A DNA stretch of 64,000 nt, from positions 47,679,001-47,743,000 of the forward strand of contig NC_084468.1 of assembly GCF_027409185.1 (NCBI RefSeq), in the 5' to 3' direction. The first letter of the stretch is position 1; the number at the start of each line of letters is the position of its first letter. Below the pieces are notes generated by a model that worked only from the letters and a program-made list of their open reading frames with translations, did no database searches and was not told the DNA's origin. Source of the DNA: Cynocephalus volans (Eukaryota > Chordata > Mammalia > Dermoptera > Cynocephalidae). Both the position numbers and the translations under genes were made by a program. Below are positions 24,581 to 35,145 of the stretch, piece after piece.

Positions 24581-25055
24581 AAGCAGTTGCTGTCCAACAA
24601 AAACCATTAAATACCTCGCTTGCTTTTTATCCCTCTAGAGCTGAATTTTATCATATCCCACTCACATCAATACTTATTTTCCACCTGGCTTTATCCTTCT
24701 CCTTTGTTTCAGTTGTCCCCTGGGAAAGACATTCATCCCTTCCTTGCTTATAAGTGAATGTCCTCATTACCCTTGCCCATTGATGGGGAGATTTTATTTA
24801 CTCTCAGCGAACAGATGATAATTAGACACTGTGACAGGGAGGGGTTGAGGCAAAATAACATTGTTCCTGTCCTTTTCTCTAGTAACTAACATTTCATTCT
24901 TTTCAGGCAGAGACCTTTCGAGCTCTTTATTCCACTGATAAAACAGCTAACAACTAAAACCACTGGGTTCTGGGAACAAGCCCAGGACATCAAGAGGAGA
25001 TAAAAATACTGGAAACTTCTCTAAGAGCCAATGCCAGCCACACTAGGCTTGAAGA

Positions 25056-25056
<1 letters not shown>

Positions 25057-25109
<53 letters not shown>
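25057..25109 (+). repeat. (TG)n microsatellite
   Basis: Uninterrupted (TG)26 and a final T, in the intron between the two HOPX coding exons. The apparent Cys-Val and Thr-His ORFs across it are artefacts of the repeat. Confidence 0.98.
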
Positions 25110-25112
<3 letters not shown>

Positions 25113-26587
25113 AATAGAAAACTCCAGATCATCCCAACCTCCCAGGGGAATGACGAAAGAGCTTTCCCAGCCCCTTCTGACACTGACTTCAAAATAACAA
25201 AAGACACAGGGGTTGGGATTCTGCAAGCTCTCATCTAATTTAAATGTAGGAGATATTTAGATTACCGTCATGAGAAAATCCCATTCTAGGATCTCAGTAA
25301 ATGTAACTTAAACATTTATTTCAAAAATAAATAAATTTTTAAAAATTTAAAAGTTATTTCAGTTAGAGCACCCTTTGCTTCGCTCTGAGTTCCTATAGGT
25401 GCTCCCCCATAGCAGAGAATTTTGTCCTACAATGGGATGGTTATAAAGAGGTCAGCAAAGCTCCTTAGTCAGAGAATGTTTCAACCTTTGAGTCCTTCTT
25501 GCCCGTGCCAAAGTATCAGCGGTGTGAGTCAGTTCTAGTAACTACCTCATGAGAGAATCTCATGCTTATTTTTCTTTTGCTGAAGTATTACTTGCTACAG
25601 AAAAATTAAGAAAATGATTCCATTTCTGGAGGTGGGTGGTATTAGGGTGGGATGAGGATTTGGGCATATGTGATAAACATTATTTTAGCTTTGGTGACCC
25701 TTTCTCGTGGAAAGGGACAACACTGGTAAAGGACAGAAACAGGGGAAATGCTGATACCAGACACTGCTTGTATGCAGGCCCAGCAGGCCCTGGCCTCCAT
25801 GGAGCTATTTAAGGGGACCCTACAATACCTGCTATAAATAAAAATAACTTTATTAATGCCTGAATGTTTGTCATTGGGCGTTATATCTCCAGAAGACATT
25901 TCTTTTTTCAGAAGACACTTTTAAAAAGTATAAATATTGTTTGAGAAGATTAAAGAAGAAACCATTATCACCCACCAGTGCACATGGGGGTGGTGGGGTG
26001 TGGAAAGGATGGGAATTTGGAAGATGAGACCCAATCCAGCAAGGAAGGACAGTCAGCCTGAGGTACCAGGAAGCCTCTTTCTCTGAACCTGCTAAATTTT
26101 GCCTCTGTCTGAGCTCTGGGTTCCAGATCCTTCTCTGCAGGTCTAGGCAGGAAGACAGGGGCAAGCCGAGCTGTGCAGCCCCAGGAGAGAGAAGGTGTTG
26201 GCCCCTTGGCAGGAAGAGGAAGTCGGGGCCCTGCTGTGAGGCTGACTCACCCCACACCCACTCATTTTGGGACTGGGTCTACCATTTGTTTATTTGAGGA
26301 TGGAAGAAGAGGGGAAATGGGAGGAGAGTTGCCTGAGAGGGCAGATGAACCTGTTGTGCAAAGGTCTAAATTGATTGACCTCAATCCGGGGAAAAACCAG
26401 GTGCCCTTTTTTTCTTCCTGCCGCTAAACATGTTTCATTTCTATTCTATAATATCAGGTGAACCTCAAGGAAAAGCTGGTATGGCCCAGAATGACTGTCA
26501 TTTAATGCAAGAAAAACATAGCATAAACTGAGTTTTCAGTCCTTTCCTCCCACCCCATCCAGTTGTTTCCATCCCTCCCCTGTGGAG

Positions 26588-26850
26588 ACAACACAGCGTG
26601 GTGTTTGAGTCTAGAGTGTGCAGCCAGACTGCCAGGTTCAGATCTTGACTCTGCTGCTTCCTAGCTGTGGGCTTGGGCAAGTTATTTGACCTTTCTGTGC
26701 CTCAGTTCCCTTATGTGTACAATTGGGTTAATAATACCCTTGCAGTATTGTTGTGACAAATATATGATTTCATACTTGTGCAGTGCCTGTCTGCAACAAT
26801 ACCTGGCAAGTATTAGCCATTACAAATGTCAATGTAATTATTCTGCGTTG
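26588..26850 (+). mobile_element. MIR SINE
   Basis: TGTTTGAGTCTAGAGTGTGC, CCTAGCTGTGGGCTTGGGCA, AGTTATTTGACCTTTCTGTG and CCTCAGTTCCCTTATGTGT match the MIR tRNA-related and core regions. Confidence 0.8.
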
Positions 26851-28158
26851 CAGATAAGGGAGTTGTTGGTAACCTGCCAAGGGAGAATCTGAGGTTGAGA
26901 AAGGGTTAGATTCCCTTGTTGGTGCTGTGCCCACAAAATCCCAAAGCCTTGTTTTTAAAAGATACGTTTTCTCTGTGATCTCTCTTCTTTTCTAAATATA
27001 GGGTAGGATTTCAAATGATGAAACTTCAGCAGGCTGTCTCCTTAGGGGGTTCCAAGAAACATGAGCTGTTAGACTTGGGTTACAGTAAATCACCTTCTAT
27101 TAAGTTCTGGTTCTGGTTAGTCAGGCAGCTGTTCCATTTGCCTAAAACAAATATGTTTGCCTTTCTACTTGACCTGTGAATGAGAGGATTATCTGTTTTC
27201 CAAAGTGCCTCTGGCTTAATTAGTAAAAATGATTTTGGACTTGGGGTCCTGGGTTACTGGGTCCTAGGATCCACACTAGCTCCCATTACAAGTTTTTAAG
27301 CCTCAACTGAGTATGGCTCATGGTGAGGAGAGGACAAAGTCCCCGATGCGCTGGTCTATAAGATGGGAAGAGGAAGAATGTGTTCACTTTAGAGTTGAGA
27401 TTAGAGGTGTAAAGTGCTTTGGATTTCTGCGGGAGAGATGCTAGATCGGTTCCAAGTAGTTTATCATGTATAACAAGTTGTCTTTCCATGACCAAATGGA
27501 AAATAGACGTCAGAGTTTAGACAGGGTTAAAAAAAAAAAAAACGTCAGCTAAAGGCTCCAACGCTGCACCTGGGGTTAGTGGTCATGAGCAGTGATGCAG
27601 TCTCTACCTCAAGCAAGTTTCAGGATAACAGAGCTTTAAAAAATAGATAAATAAATAAATGCACTTAAGGGGACATCTGCTGCCACTCCCTTCAGCTGCA
27701 ATGTCAGATGTCTATCTTCTTGGAAAATTCCAAAAAAAGACTAAATCTTAGAGCCAGGGAAATTAAAAAAAAAAAAAAATTCTGAACCACATCTCTGGCT
27801 TCATGCGTTTTAGTCCTGCAGCGTGAGTGGTGGGAAGAGCATGTGAACGGCCGGTGCCATCCTGGCAACCGCCTCCCTCCCGGCCTCAGTTTCCTCGGTT
27901 GCCAAACCTCAGGACTGAACTTACAGCCGGTCGCTAAGGTCCTTCCAGCTCTGACATTCCCGCCGAACAGATTTTCCCAGAGGTTTCGCTCACAGCCCGC
28001 AGGAGATACTGAGCCGGGGACAGCGCAAAGCGAGACAAGGCGGGCGACAGACGCTGCTCCCACCCCGGCGAGAGGAGACGGCGAGGCCAGGAAGGCAGAG
28101 GGGGCCGTGGGGTTCCTCCGCAGCCCCGGGGGAGCCGCCGCGGGTCGGGGCGGAGGCG

Positions 28159-28191
28159 GCGGGGACCCCACGGACGGGGACCCCACGGACG
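28159..28191. repeat. 15-bp tandem duplication beside the HOPX donor
   Basis: GGGGACCCCACGGAC occurs twice head to tail in the G+C-rich start of the intron, about 30 bases from the splice donor. Confidence 0.7.
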
Positions 28192-28224
28192 GGGGCCGGG
28201 GCGCGGGCGCGCGCGGGGACTCAC

Positions 28225-28368
28225 CTGGGTCTCCTCCTCGGAGAGGCCGGCCTCGGCGGCGATGAGGCACAGCGTGGTGGGGTCCGGGTGCTTGTTCACC
28301 TTGTTGAAGTTGTACTCCAGGATCTCCAGCTGGTCCTCCGTGGGGCCGCTCGCGCTCTCCGCCGACAT
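28225..28368 (-). CDS. HOPX: HOPX coding exon, residues 1-48
   Basis: First coding exon of homeodomain-only protein, a 73-residue nuclear co-regulator that does not bind DNA. From knowledge of the family, it restrains SRF-dependent transcription in heart and marks stem or progenitor cells in gut, lung and hair follicle. The exon encodes MSAESASGPTEDQ followed by helices 1 and 2 of the homeodomain (LEILEYNFNKV, then TTLCLIAAEAGLSEEETQ). The ATG at 28368 has A at -3. The exon ends CAG and is followed by the donor GTGAGT (28224-28219), leaving a phase 0 junction. Upstream, a pyrimidine-rich tract ends in CAG at 28380-28378, so the exon probably starts at 28377 when spliced. Compared with the human protein as I remember it, there are a few substitutions (for example Leu at 14, Asn at 25, Pro at 30). 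It lies inside a CpG island. Confidence 0.96.
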
Positions 28369-28377
28369 GGTCCCGGG

Positions 28378-28400
28378 CTGCGGGGAGGGAGAGGCGGCGG
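28378..28400 (-). promoter_or_regulatory. Splice acceptor before the HOPX start codon
   Basis: On the minus strand, CCGCCTCTCCCTCCCCGCAG precedes CCCGGGACCATG. The pyrimidine tract and CAG show that this exon can be joined to an upstream 5' exon, leaving 9 non-coding bases before the ATG. Confidence 0.65.
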
Positions 28401-28779
28401 CGGTGAGCGGGACGGACGCGGGAGGCACCCTCGGCCCCGCGCCGTCCCGGGCCGTCCCCGCGCCGCCCTCCGACGAGGTGATCCTACGCGGGGCGGCGCG
28501 TCCTCCCGCCTCCGAGGTCTCCCGGGACTTTTCGCGGCAACTCGCCCCGCCCTGGTCTGGGATGGTGGCGAGAGACACGACGCGGCGCACCCTCCCCGCC
28601 CTCCCGCTCCAAGCGCGGAGGTGATCTTGAAGAATCGCCTGAAAAACCTCCTCCCGGGAGGGGGCGCGCCCGGGGACAGACTTGCCGGATCGCGAGCGCG
28701 GTCACCCCGCCGCCCGCCAGGCCGCGTCGCCTGGGAGGGCCGCGCACCCACACTCCGTCCAGCGAAACTACCCACAGGA

Positions 28780-31186
28780 CAGAAGTTACTGCTCCAAGCT
28801 GCGGGGACGGGGACGGCGCTCCTAACGTCTTTCCATTTTACAGAGGTGGAGACAGGGGCACAGAGAAGTGGTTTAAGGCGGGGGACCGAGGCACAGCTGA
28901 CACCCCAGCCGGAGGGCTTGTGCGCCGCTCTGCACCCTGCGACCTCCTCCTTCAACCCCCGACCCGCTTCTTCTCAGTGAAGCCGGGAGTCGCAGGCCTG
29001 CAGTCACCGGGCCGTGTTCCACAGCACGCAGGGAAGAGCCCTGTGCACTGCCTGCTCCCCGAGTGGGGATCCCAAGATGGAGCCAAAACCCAGCAGACGA
29101 GGATCAAAACCACGGCCTTGAAAATCTCAGACTTCCCCTGCGGTTGTACTAAAATTTACTATAAAGTGGGGAAAACGGGCGCATCGCAAGCATCGCAGTC
29201 TCCTGTACCTTCTTACTTTAGAGTGAGACATTGCTCTAGCACGTTTGGGGCAACTTGACTTTCTGCTGCATTCTCTCCATACCTAGCGGCCTCTGAACTG
29301 GGACATAGAAAACTGGCAGGTGTGGCCCCCCCCAGCTCCCTCAATTAAGATGTATCGACATATAGAAAGTTAGAGTCTTCAAAATAGTCTTGGCTATGGA
29401 TTTGGTACAGAGCTGTCAGGACTTGACTGGTGCTGACAGTAAAAGACGAGCATAAGTGTGGGAATCACACTGGTTTGTTGTTTTAACAAACAATTGCAAA
29501 ATTATCCGGCACAATCCTGAGCAAGTTTTGATGTGGTTTGTGCCTGAGGATGAGCCACAACTCCACTGATCTGCCTGCGTAATGTACCCGATGCTGTTAC
29601 CACTTTTCTACTCTGCCCTGCCTCTTCTGGGTACACTTGAAGGGCCTTTCAGGCAGGACGAGAAGCAATTCTACTGTGAGTGTTGGGCTCAAGGTACTCG
29701 CCGATTTATCCTGAAATCCTGTGTTTTTAGGAGATTCTGTGCTCGCACACCTAAAAATCTGTAGCGGTGATTCCTGTCACAGTGCTGAGATGGGTGGGGG
29801 TCACGCCAGTTCAGAAACATCTCCTCTCCTGTTTGCGCCATTCCTACTTTCTTTGACACAAACTTCGGAGCTGGAAAAAACCTTGGAAATGACCTCCTTC
29901 AGTCCTTTCCTGTGCAGCCCTGGGGAATGTGGCATAGGAAGACTAACTTTCCCAATTCTGCACCTTGGAATGCAAAGCCTTAGCTTCGGTCTCAGTCCCG
30001 TGCTCTGCTAGACCCTTCTCAGCAGGCCAGTCTGTCTTCAGTTTAGTAGGAAAAATCAGGAGGCAGGAGTCTAAATGCAGGCCGGGACTTGTTGCCATTT
30101 TGAATGGGCATGGACTGTCCCAGTGGGACACCGATTCCAGCCGAAACTGCCCACTGAAACCACCCGCCACTGCTCATTTTGCCCAAAAGAACACAGAAGA
30201 TAAAAGATTACTGCCTCTGATTTTATTTCTTGCCCTAGAAAGATTCCTTCTAATTCCATTTAATACAGTTATGCTGGCTTTTCCTTGAAAATCTTCGCTG
30301 CTTTGTAGAATCCTCAGTCCTGAAATATTAGGCTCAGATTCAAGGATTCTTATGCATGTACTTTCCCCTCTTTTTTGTTATTTAATTGCTGTTATATAAC
30401 TCAAGGGGGGGCTGATATTCTTACATTTAATCAAATGCATTTTATTTTATTAGATTTCTGTGGCTTCCTGTTACAGGACTTTGTATGAGGTTTCGTGGGG
30501 AGGTCCAGGTTTACTTTAAAAGACTCCTTGGGTTAATTGGCCAAGGGCCATTGCCTTGGTTGGCTGCTACGGAGACTTGTGGGAGGACCATGTGAAAGCA
30601 CATACTTCTCCAAGGTACACCAAACAAACCTGTCTTCTAGAAATGAGGGTGAAAGATCTCTACAGCCAAATGTATCTGTTATTTCTCTGAAAAGCTCAAT
30701 CTGTTACTTCAGCCCTCTTTAGGTGACAAATGTTGCTGTTGCTTTGTTTCTTCTCTCTCCCCTCCCTCTTTCTTAAAGGAGCCATATAAATCAGACTGCC
30801 CTGGTAACCTTGGCCTTATAAAGCTTCTCAACTGTTTACAGTAAGGAAACAGTTGAGAAGTTTCTCCGAAGGTAGTCTAAACAATTTCAGATAAAAAGAA
30901 CTAAAAATATTTTAAAGCTACTTAAACTTTAATCTTAGGACAAGTTTTATTGTTGCGGTTATCTATATCTTATGAAACATTCAAAGAGTAATTTGTCCTG
31001 TGGTTATATATTTTTGTGTGGTCGGGGCAGACGTTGCATAAACGTTTTTAAAGGTTAAATGAAAATTGCTGGCTTTTCTCGAAATGAATTCCAATGCCTG
31101 GGTAGTCAGTTGTGTCAGTCTGACAGCTTTACTTTTGTCCCCTAATCCTGCAATCATTTATTTTTAAGGTACCTACCTATATAAAC
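28780..31186. other. Upstream flank or 5' intron of HOPX, unique sequence
   Basis: About 2.4 kb with very few recognisable repeats, next to the CpG island and containing the 30.8 kb hairpin. Low repeat content beside a promoter is suggestive of regulatory DNA, but no gene is visible. Confidence 0.5.
30814..30872. other. Pre-miRNA-sized hairpin upstream of the HOPX CpG island
   Basis: CTTCTCAACTGTTT (30824-30837) pairs perfectly with AAACAGTTGAGAAG (30847-30860) around a 9-nt loop. The stem continues through one G-U wobble to 17 bp (30821-30863). After a small internal loop, CCTT (30814-30817) pairs with AAGG (30869-30872). The arms carry E-box (CAACTG/CAGTTG) and MYB-like cores. It is unique sequence 2.4 kb upstream of the HOPX start. 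Whether it is transcribed, a protein-binding palindrome or neutral cannot be told from sequence. Confidence 0.6.
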
Positions 31187-31285
31187 CAGGCTGGCCTGTT
31201 GCTCGGCCGGTTAGAGAGCAGTCTTATAACACCAAGGTCATGGGTTTGTATCCCCATACGGTCTAGTCACCAAAAAACTAAAATA
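31187..31285 (+). mobile_element. CYN-type tRNA-Ile SINE, monomer
   Basis: CTGGCCTGTTGCTCGGCCGG, TTAGAGAGCAGTC, TATAACACCAAGGTCATGGG and TTTGTATCCCCATACGG follow tRNA-Ile from end to end, followed by CACC and an A-rich tail. The B-box is degenerate, so this is not a functional tRNA. Confidence 0.75.
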
Positions 31286-31539
31286 CAATAAAGTAGCTCA
31301 TAGAAAGTGCTATAAACTGGTAACCAAAAAATTGCTCACATTTGCCAGCTCCTCCTCCCCCTCCCAGCCGTTCTGACTGCTTTGTAATGCCGCTAGTATC
31401 AAACCAAGAGAAAAAGGTAATCAGCAGCAGACACGCCCCAGACATGAGAGACCCATGTGAGCTGACCAAAGGGCAAAAAAGCCAGTGGATCATTCCTGAG
31501 GGCCTTCTCCCAATATTCTTTAGCGTGTATTTCTTTCTT

Positions 31540-31585
31540 TTGTTTTTTTTTTAAAGATGACTGGTAAGGGGATCTTAACCTTTTG
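31540..31585 (-). mobile_element. CYN SINE 3' fragment
   Basis: T-tract followed by AAAGATGACTGGTAAGGGGA and TCTTAACC, the 3' end of a minus-strand CYN dimer. The rest is missing, so it was 5' truncated on insertion or later deleted. Confidence 0.6.
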
Positions 31586-32479
31586 CACATATGGTCAGGA
31601 ATGGGGAAACTGTCTTTAAAATGATAAATTAGCAGGAGAAAAGAGCTATTTTCCTATGCTTTCAAAAATTCAGAAATAAAATAAAATCTTTTAAAAAATC
31701 TTTCAGAAAAATGTGTTCTTGTGTTGAGTTCAGAGTTTAAGAAAAGCAAATCACCAAAAGAAAAATTCCTTCCACACCATCACACACATATCTAGTAATT
31801 GACTTAGAAGCCAAGTTACAGTGGAAAAGACTTGTAACCTTGAGCGTGCTTGTACTTCTCTAATTTCTTAAAATTTTCCAGTGAGAAAAATGGTAAAATT
31901 TAAGTTATTTATATAGACAACATATTTAGTAGAACTTAAAACTGAACATTAGACTCTGAATACATCATATACACACAAGTGTCACTGCTGTCTTCAGAAA
32001 AACAAGATTCCAAATCTAAATAGGAAAATACATTTTAAAAGGCTATATTGATTCCAACTTTACTGGAAAAAAACTGGAGGAAAATACAACAAAATGTGAG
32101 CAGTGGTTATATCTAGATTGTGTGACTATGAGCAACCTAAAAAGTTTTCTTCTTTGTATTTTTTGCTTTTAAAATTTTTCTATAATAAGAGTTTATTACT
32201 TTGAAATTAGAAAAAAAATTTTTTTTCTTGGAAAAAACAATGACAAAAATATATCCTTGATCAGACTAGTGGTCCACCTTGCCTAGAGTTTTCTTTGATT
32301 ATTGATACCAAATAGCATTTTCAGGAAAGGTATAGGGGTTGTTTTTTAGGTCTACTTAGAAGATTTGGGAAGTAAACATTTTCATTTTCCACTCAAATGT
32401 CATTAGGCATCAAAAGGATATGTTTAATGTACACGTAAGTTATGAAGCATAAATTAAAGAAACACTAGTGAACCCCACT

Positions 32480-33065
32480 CAATTAAAGAATTACAGCATT
32501 CCCGAGATGACGGAAGCTACCTGTGTTTCTTCCCCAGACCCACCCCCTTGCTGAGCTGTCCCCAGAGGAAACCACAATTCTGAATTTTGTATTAGTCATT
32601 CCTTTGCTTTTTAAATTAGTTAGTTCTATTCCATGTGTATGGATCCCTAAAAGAACTTTTTTTTCTAATTTTGTTTGTGAGTTGTATGAAAATAGTATCA
32701 GAACATATATAATTCTTCTGTGAATTGCTTTTTTTCACTCAACTTTGTTTCTGGGATTCATCCAAAGTTCATTCGTATTCAATGCTGTTTCCATTTTGTG
32801 ACTATACTACGATTTATTGATGTCTTTTCCTACTGGTGGATATTTGGGTTATTTCCAGTTTTTTGCTATTGTGAACACTGCCTCTCTGAACTTGCTTGTG
32901 TGTGCCTTCTGAAGCACCTCTAGGAAGATTTCTCTGGGGTATATATATGTACCAGGAGTAGCTGGCTTATAGGGAATGTGGCTTTTTAGCTTTACAACGT
33001 ATCAACTTGTTTGCCAAAGTTGTTGAACAAAACTGCCCTCTTGCCAGCAGTGTACAGCATTTATC
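32480..33065 (-). mobile_element. Old L1 fragment, antisense
   Basis: CTACTGGTGGATATTTGGGT, TTTTTGCTATTGTGAACACT and TATACCAGGAGTAGC-like cues of an antisense L1M. The plus-strand ORFs here are incidental. Confidence 0.65.
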
Positions 33066-33483
33066 CACGAATAGTTTCTAAACCTTCCTGAAGCTATTTA
33101 TGTTTTCTGTCTGCATGACTTCTTGGGGTTAAAAGGTTCCATATGTTTACTGTTTACTGTTTGAAAGTATTTCCTGCTCCAGCCCCAAAAAGGATTATAG
33201 GTATTTTTTGAGAGTTTGGACTTTGGCTAGCTTGGTTATTTCCATTGGTCACCAAGAACAATACAAAAGAATGTATGGAAAACTCATTACTAGACCTTTT
33301 GTCTGTATCATGCTAAAAGTGTTAACACTTTCCCTTCTGCAGAGCTCCAGGGAGTCGGGAGTTGATTTTGCACTTAAAAGATGTGTTAGCCATATCAATT
33401 ATTGGCTACTTTCCCCTCAGAAAAGTAAACATCAAAGTCTCCAAATGAAAAGTACAGAAGTGAATTTAAAATGACGGAGTAAA

Positions 33484-33643
33484 GGGCCGAACCTGTGGTG
33501 CACTTGGGAGAGTGCAGCGCTGGGAGCGCGGCGACGCTCCCGCTGCGGGTTCGGATCCTATATAGGAATGGCCGATGCACTCACTGGCTGAGTGCCAGTC
33601 ACGAAAAAGACAAAAAAAAAAAAAAAAATAATAATAATAAAAT
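33484..33643 (+). mobile_element. CYN SINE, extended-stem subfamily B, shortened
   Basis: GGGCCGAACCTGTGGTGCAC starts the element, followed by GGGAGCGCGGCGACGCTCCC (a hairpin in place of the anticodon arm), CTGCGGGTTCGGATCC and part of the right unit. The right unit lacks its second half, going from CTGGCTGAGTG straight to the tail. Target duplication AAAATGACGG at 33468-33477 and 33644-33653. Confidence 0.8.
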
Positions 33644-34179
33644 AAAATGACGGTGAAAAGAAGAAAAAAGGATGTAGAGATGGACAGAAAGTGTAAAAGA
33701 GAGCAACTATTGGACTATGGGTTTAAAATAGGACATACACGCAAACTCAAATAATGTGCTCAAATATTTGGACTCAGAATCATGACCATGGTGTGCTGAG
33801 CTCCAATTCAAAAGCAGTTTGATATTATTTATTTCAGTTTCTCTCACAATTCTCTATTGGAGATCAGAATGGAATTAATTCTGTTTTGTGGTCGAGAAAG
33901 GTTAACAAACTTATCTATGGCATCAGAAAACGCACAATTCTACCTTTTATTGTGGCTTTCACAGAATCACTTGTTCGGATCATTGAGTTCTAACTTGATC
34001 ATCGCCTGTCACTCTAGTGAAGAATTGGGCCTGGGGGCAGCTGGCCTTTCCTAGTGTGGGCTTAGGCCTCTGCTGACCTACTGTGGTCTCTCCAGCCTCA
34101 TTCCCTTAGCTACTGGGTCAGCATTCCTGCAGACTTCCACACATCTCTCTAAAAAGCCCCGGTGTCTTCTTGACGTTAG

Positions 34180-34325
34180 GCAACAGAGATAATGGAATCA
34201 CCCCTTTCAACTTTTGTTCTGACTCCATTTTATAGATGAGGAAATTGGGGTGCAGTTAATTTGGGAAGATTGTTCAAGTTTGTCCTGTAAGGTCTGAGCT
34301 CTTGACTTTTGACCCAGTGTAACAG
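34180..34325 (-). mobile_element. MIR fragment
   Basis: CCATTTTATAGATGAGGAAA, then TTGGGGTGCAG and the degenerate acceptor-side sequence follow a reversed MIR. Confidence 0.5.
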
Positions 34326-34849
34326 TTACAGGCACACGCAGAACCACTTGCTAATTCACAGTGACAAGCAAGCATGCTGTTCTAGAACGTGCTGCACTAG
34401 GCCTGATGAGGAAGGAAGACCAAGATGCCAACTGTATCTGAATTTATGATATTCCAGATGGTCACCAGAGACCATCCCATCCCAAGTACCTCTTGTTCCC
34501 ACAAGTTCTGTCAGACAGAGGTGTCATCAGGTTTGGTTTTTGATGTTTTAGCCCTGCTACAGGATTGCATATCTCTCGGTAGTTAATCCATGTCTTAAAA
34601 ATATGAAGTGCTGCCTCTTTTAATTTTAAGTTTTACACATCCAATGTGCACTTTTATATGTGCTTTGTGTAGCTGCTAATTCAGTTGGCTATTTGCCAGG
34701 TCCTCTTCTTTAGTTAGTTTTCCTCTTGCCTTAGAAATGCCTCTGTTTCAGAAAACCCAGTAGAATTAAGAATGAAATGAAATTTGAGTTAATGTAGTAA
34801 AAAGGTTAAATAATTAGAAGTCTTGAGCAGTAATCATTTGAAATGCCAC

Positions 34850-34985
34850 TTTGCTGAGTCTCCATTTCTCTCATGTAAAGAAGGGATATAATAAGATACA
34901 CCTTTGCCCAGCTTACAGCTTTGCTGTAAAGTTTATATGATACTATTATAGGGAACATGTCTTTAAACTGTTAAGTGCTTGCTTA
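34850..34985 (+). mobile_element. MIR fragment
   Basis: GAGTCTCCATTTCTCTCATG, TAAAGAAGGGATATAATAAG and TTAAACTGTTAAGTGCTT follow the MIR core and 3' region. Confidence 0.5.
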
Positions 34986-35145
34986 TGGCAGATGTGATTT
35001 AAAGAAATGGCTGTGAACTAGGCATTCAGTAAGGCATCCACTGGCTGACAAACTGGTAAGAACAGTTTATAAGTTTCACTCTTTCTGGGTTTTTTATCTT
35101 TCCAAAATGGTGAAGCATAATGGCTGAAATTAAAACCTTTTTTAG

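Larger units (their letters stand above)
22481..26587. other. HOPX intron, left half
   Basis: No exon-like ORF. It contains the hairpin cluster at 24.0 kb, an A/T-rich tract and the (TG)n tract, listed separately. Several stretches of non-repetitive sequence remain that could hold regulatory elements, but I see no diagnostic motif. Confidence 0.6.
27955..28770. promoter_or_regulatory. CpG island over the first HOPX coding exon
   Basis: Dense CpG dinucleotides and high G+C from about 27955 to 28770, unlike the A/T-rich flanks. It covers the first coding exon, its donor and several hundred bases upstream. GC-box-like motifs are visible (GGCGGGGC on the minus strand near 28541-28555). CpG islands usually mark a promoter, and a promoter CpG island of human HOPX is known to be methylated in tumours. 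Boundaries are judged by eye. Confidence 0.85.

Noticed and set aside
24990..25238. ORFs rich in Thr-His or Cys-Val
   Set aside because: They are translations of the (TG)n microsatellite.
27704..28980. Long overlapping ORFs on both strands around 28 kb (up to 230 codons)
   Set aside because: They are shadows in a G+C-rich CpG island, where stop codons are rare. Only the 48-codon HOPX exon on the minus strand is supported.
31187..31285. tRNA-Ile-like gene
   Set aside because: Degenerate B box, mispaired stems and an A-rich tail show a SINE monomer, not a tRNA gene.
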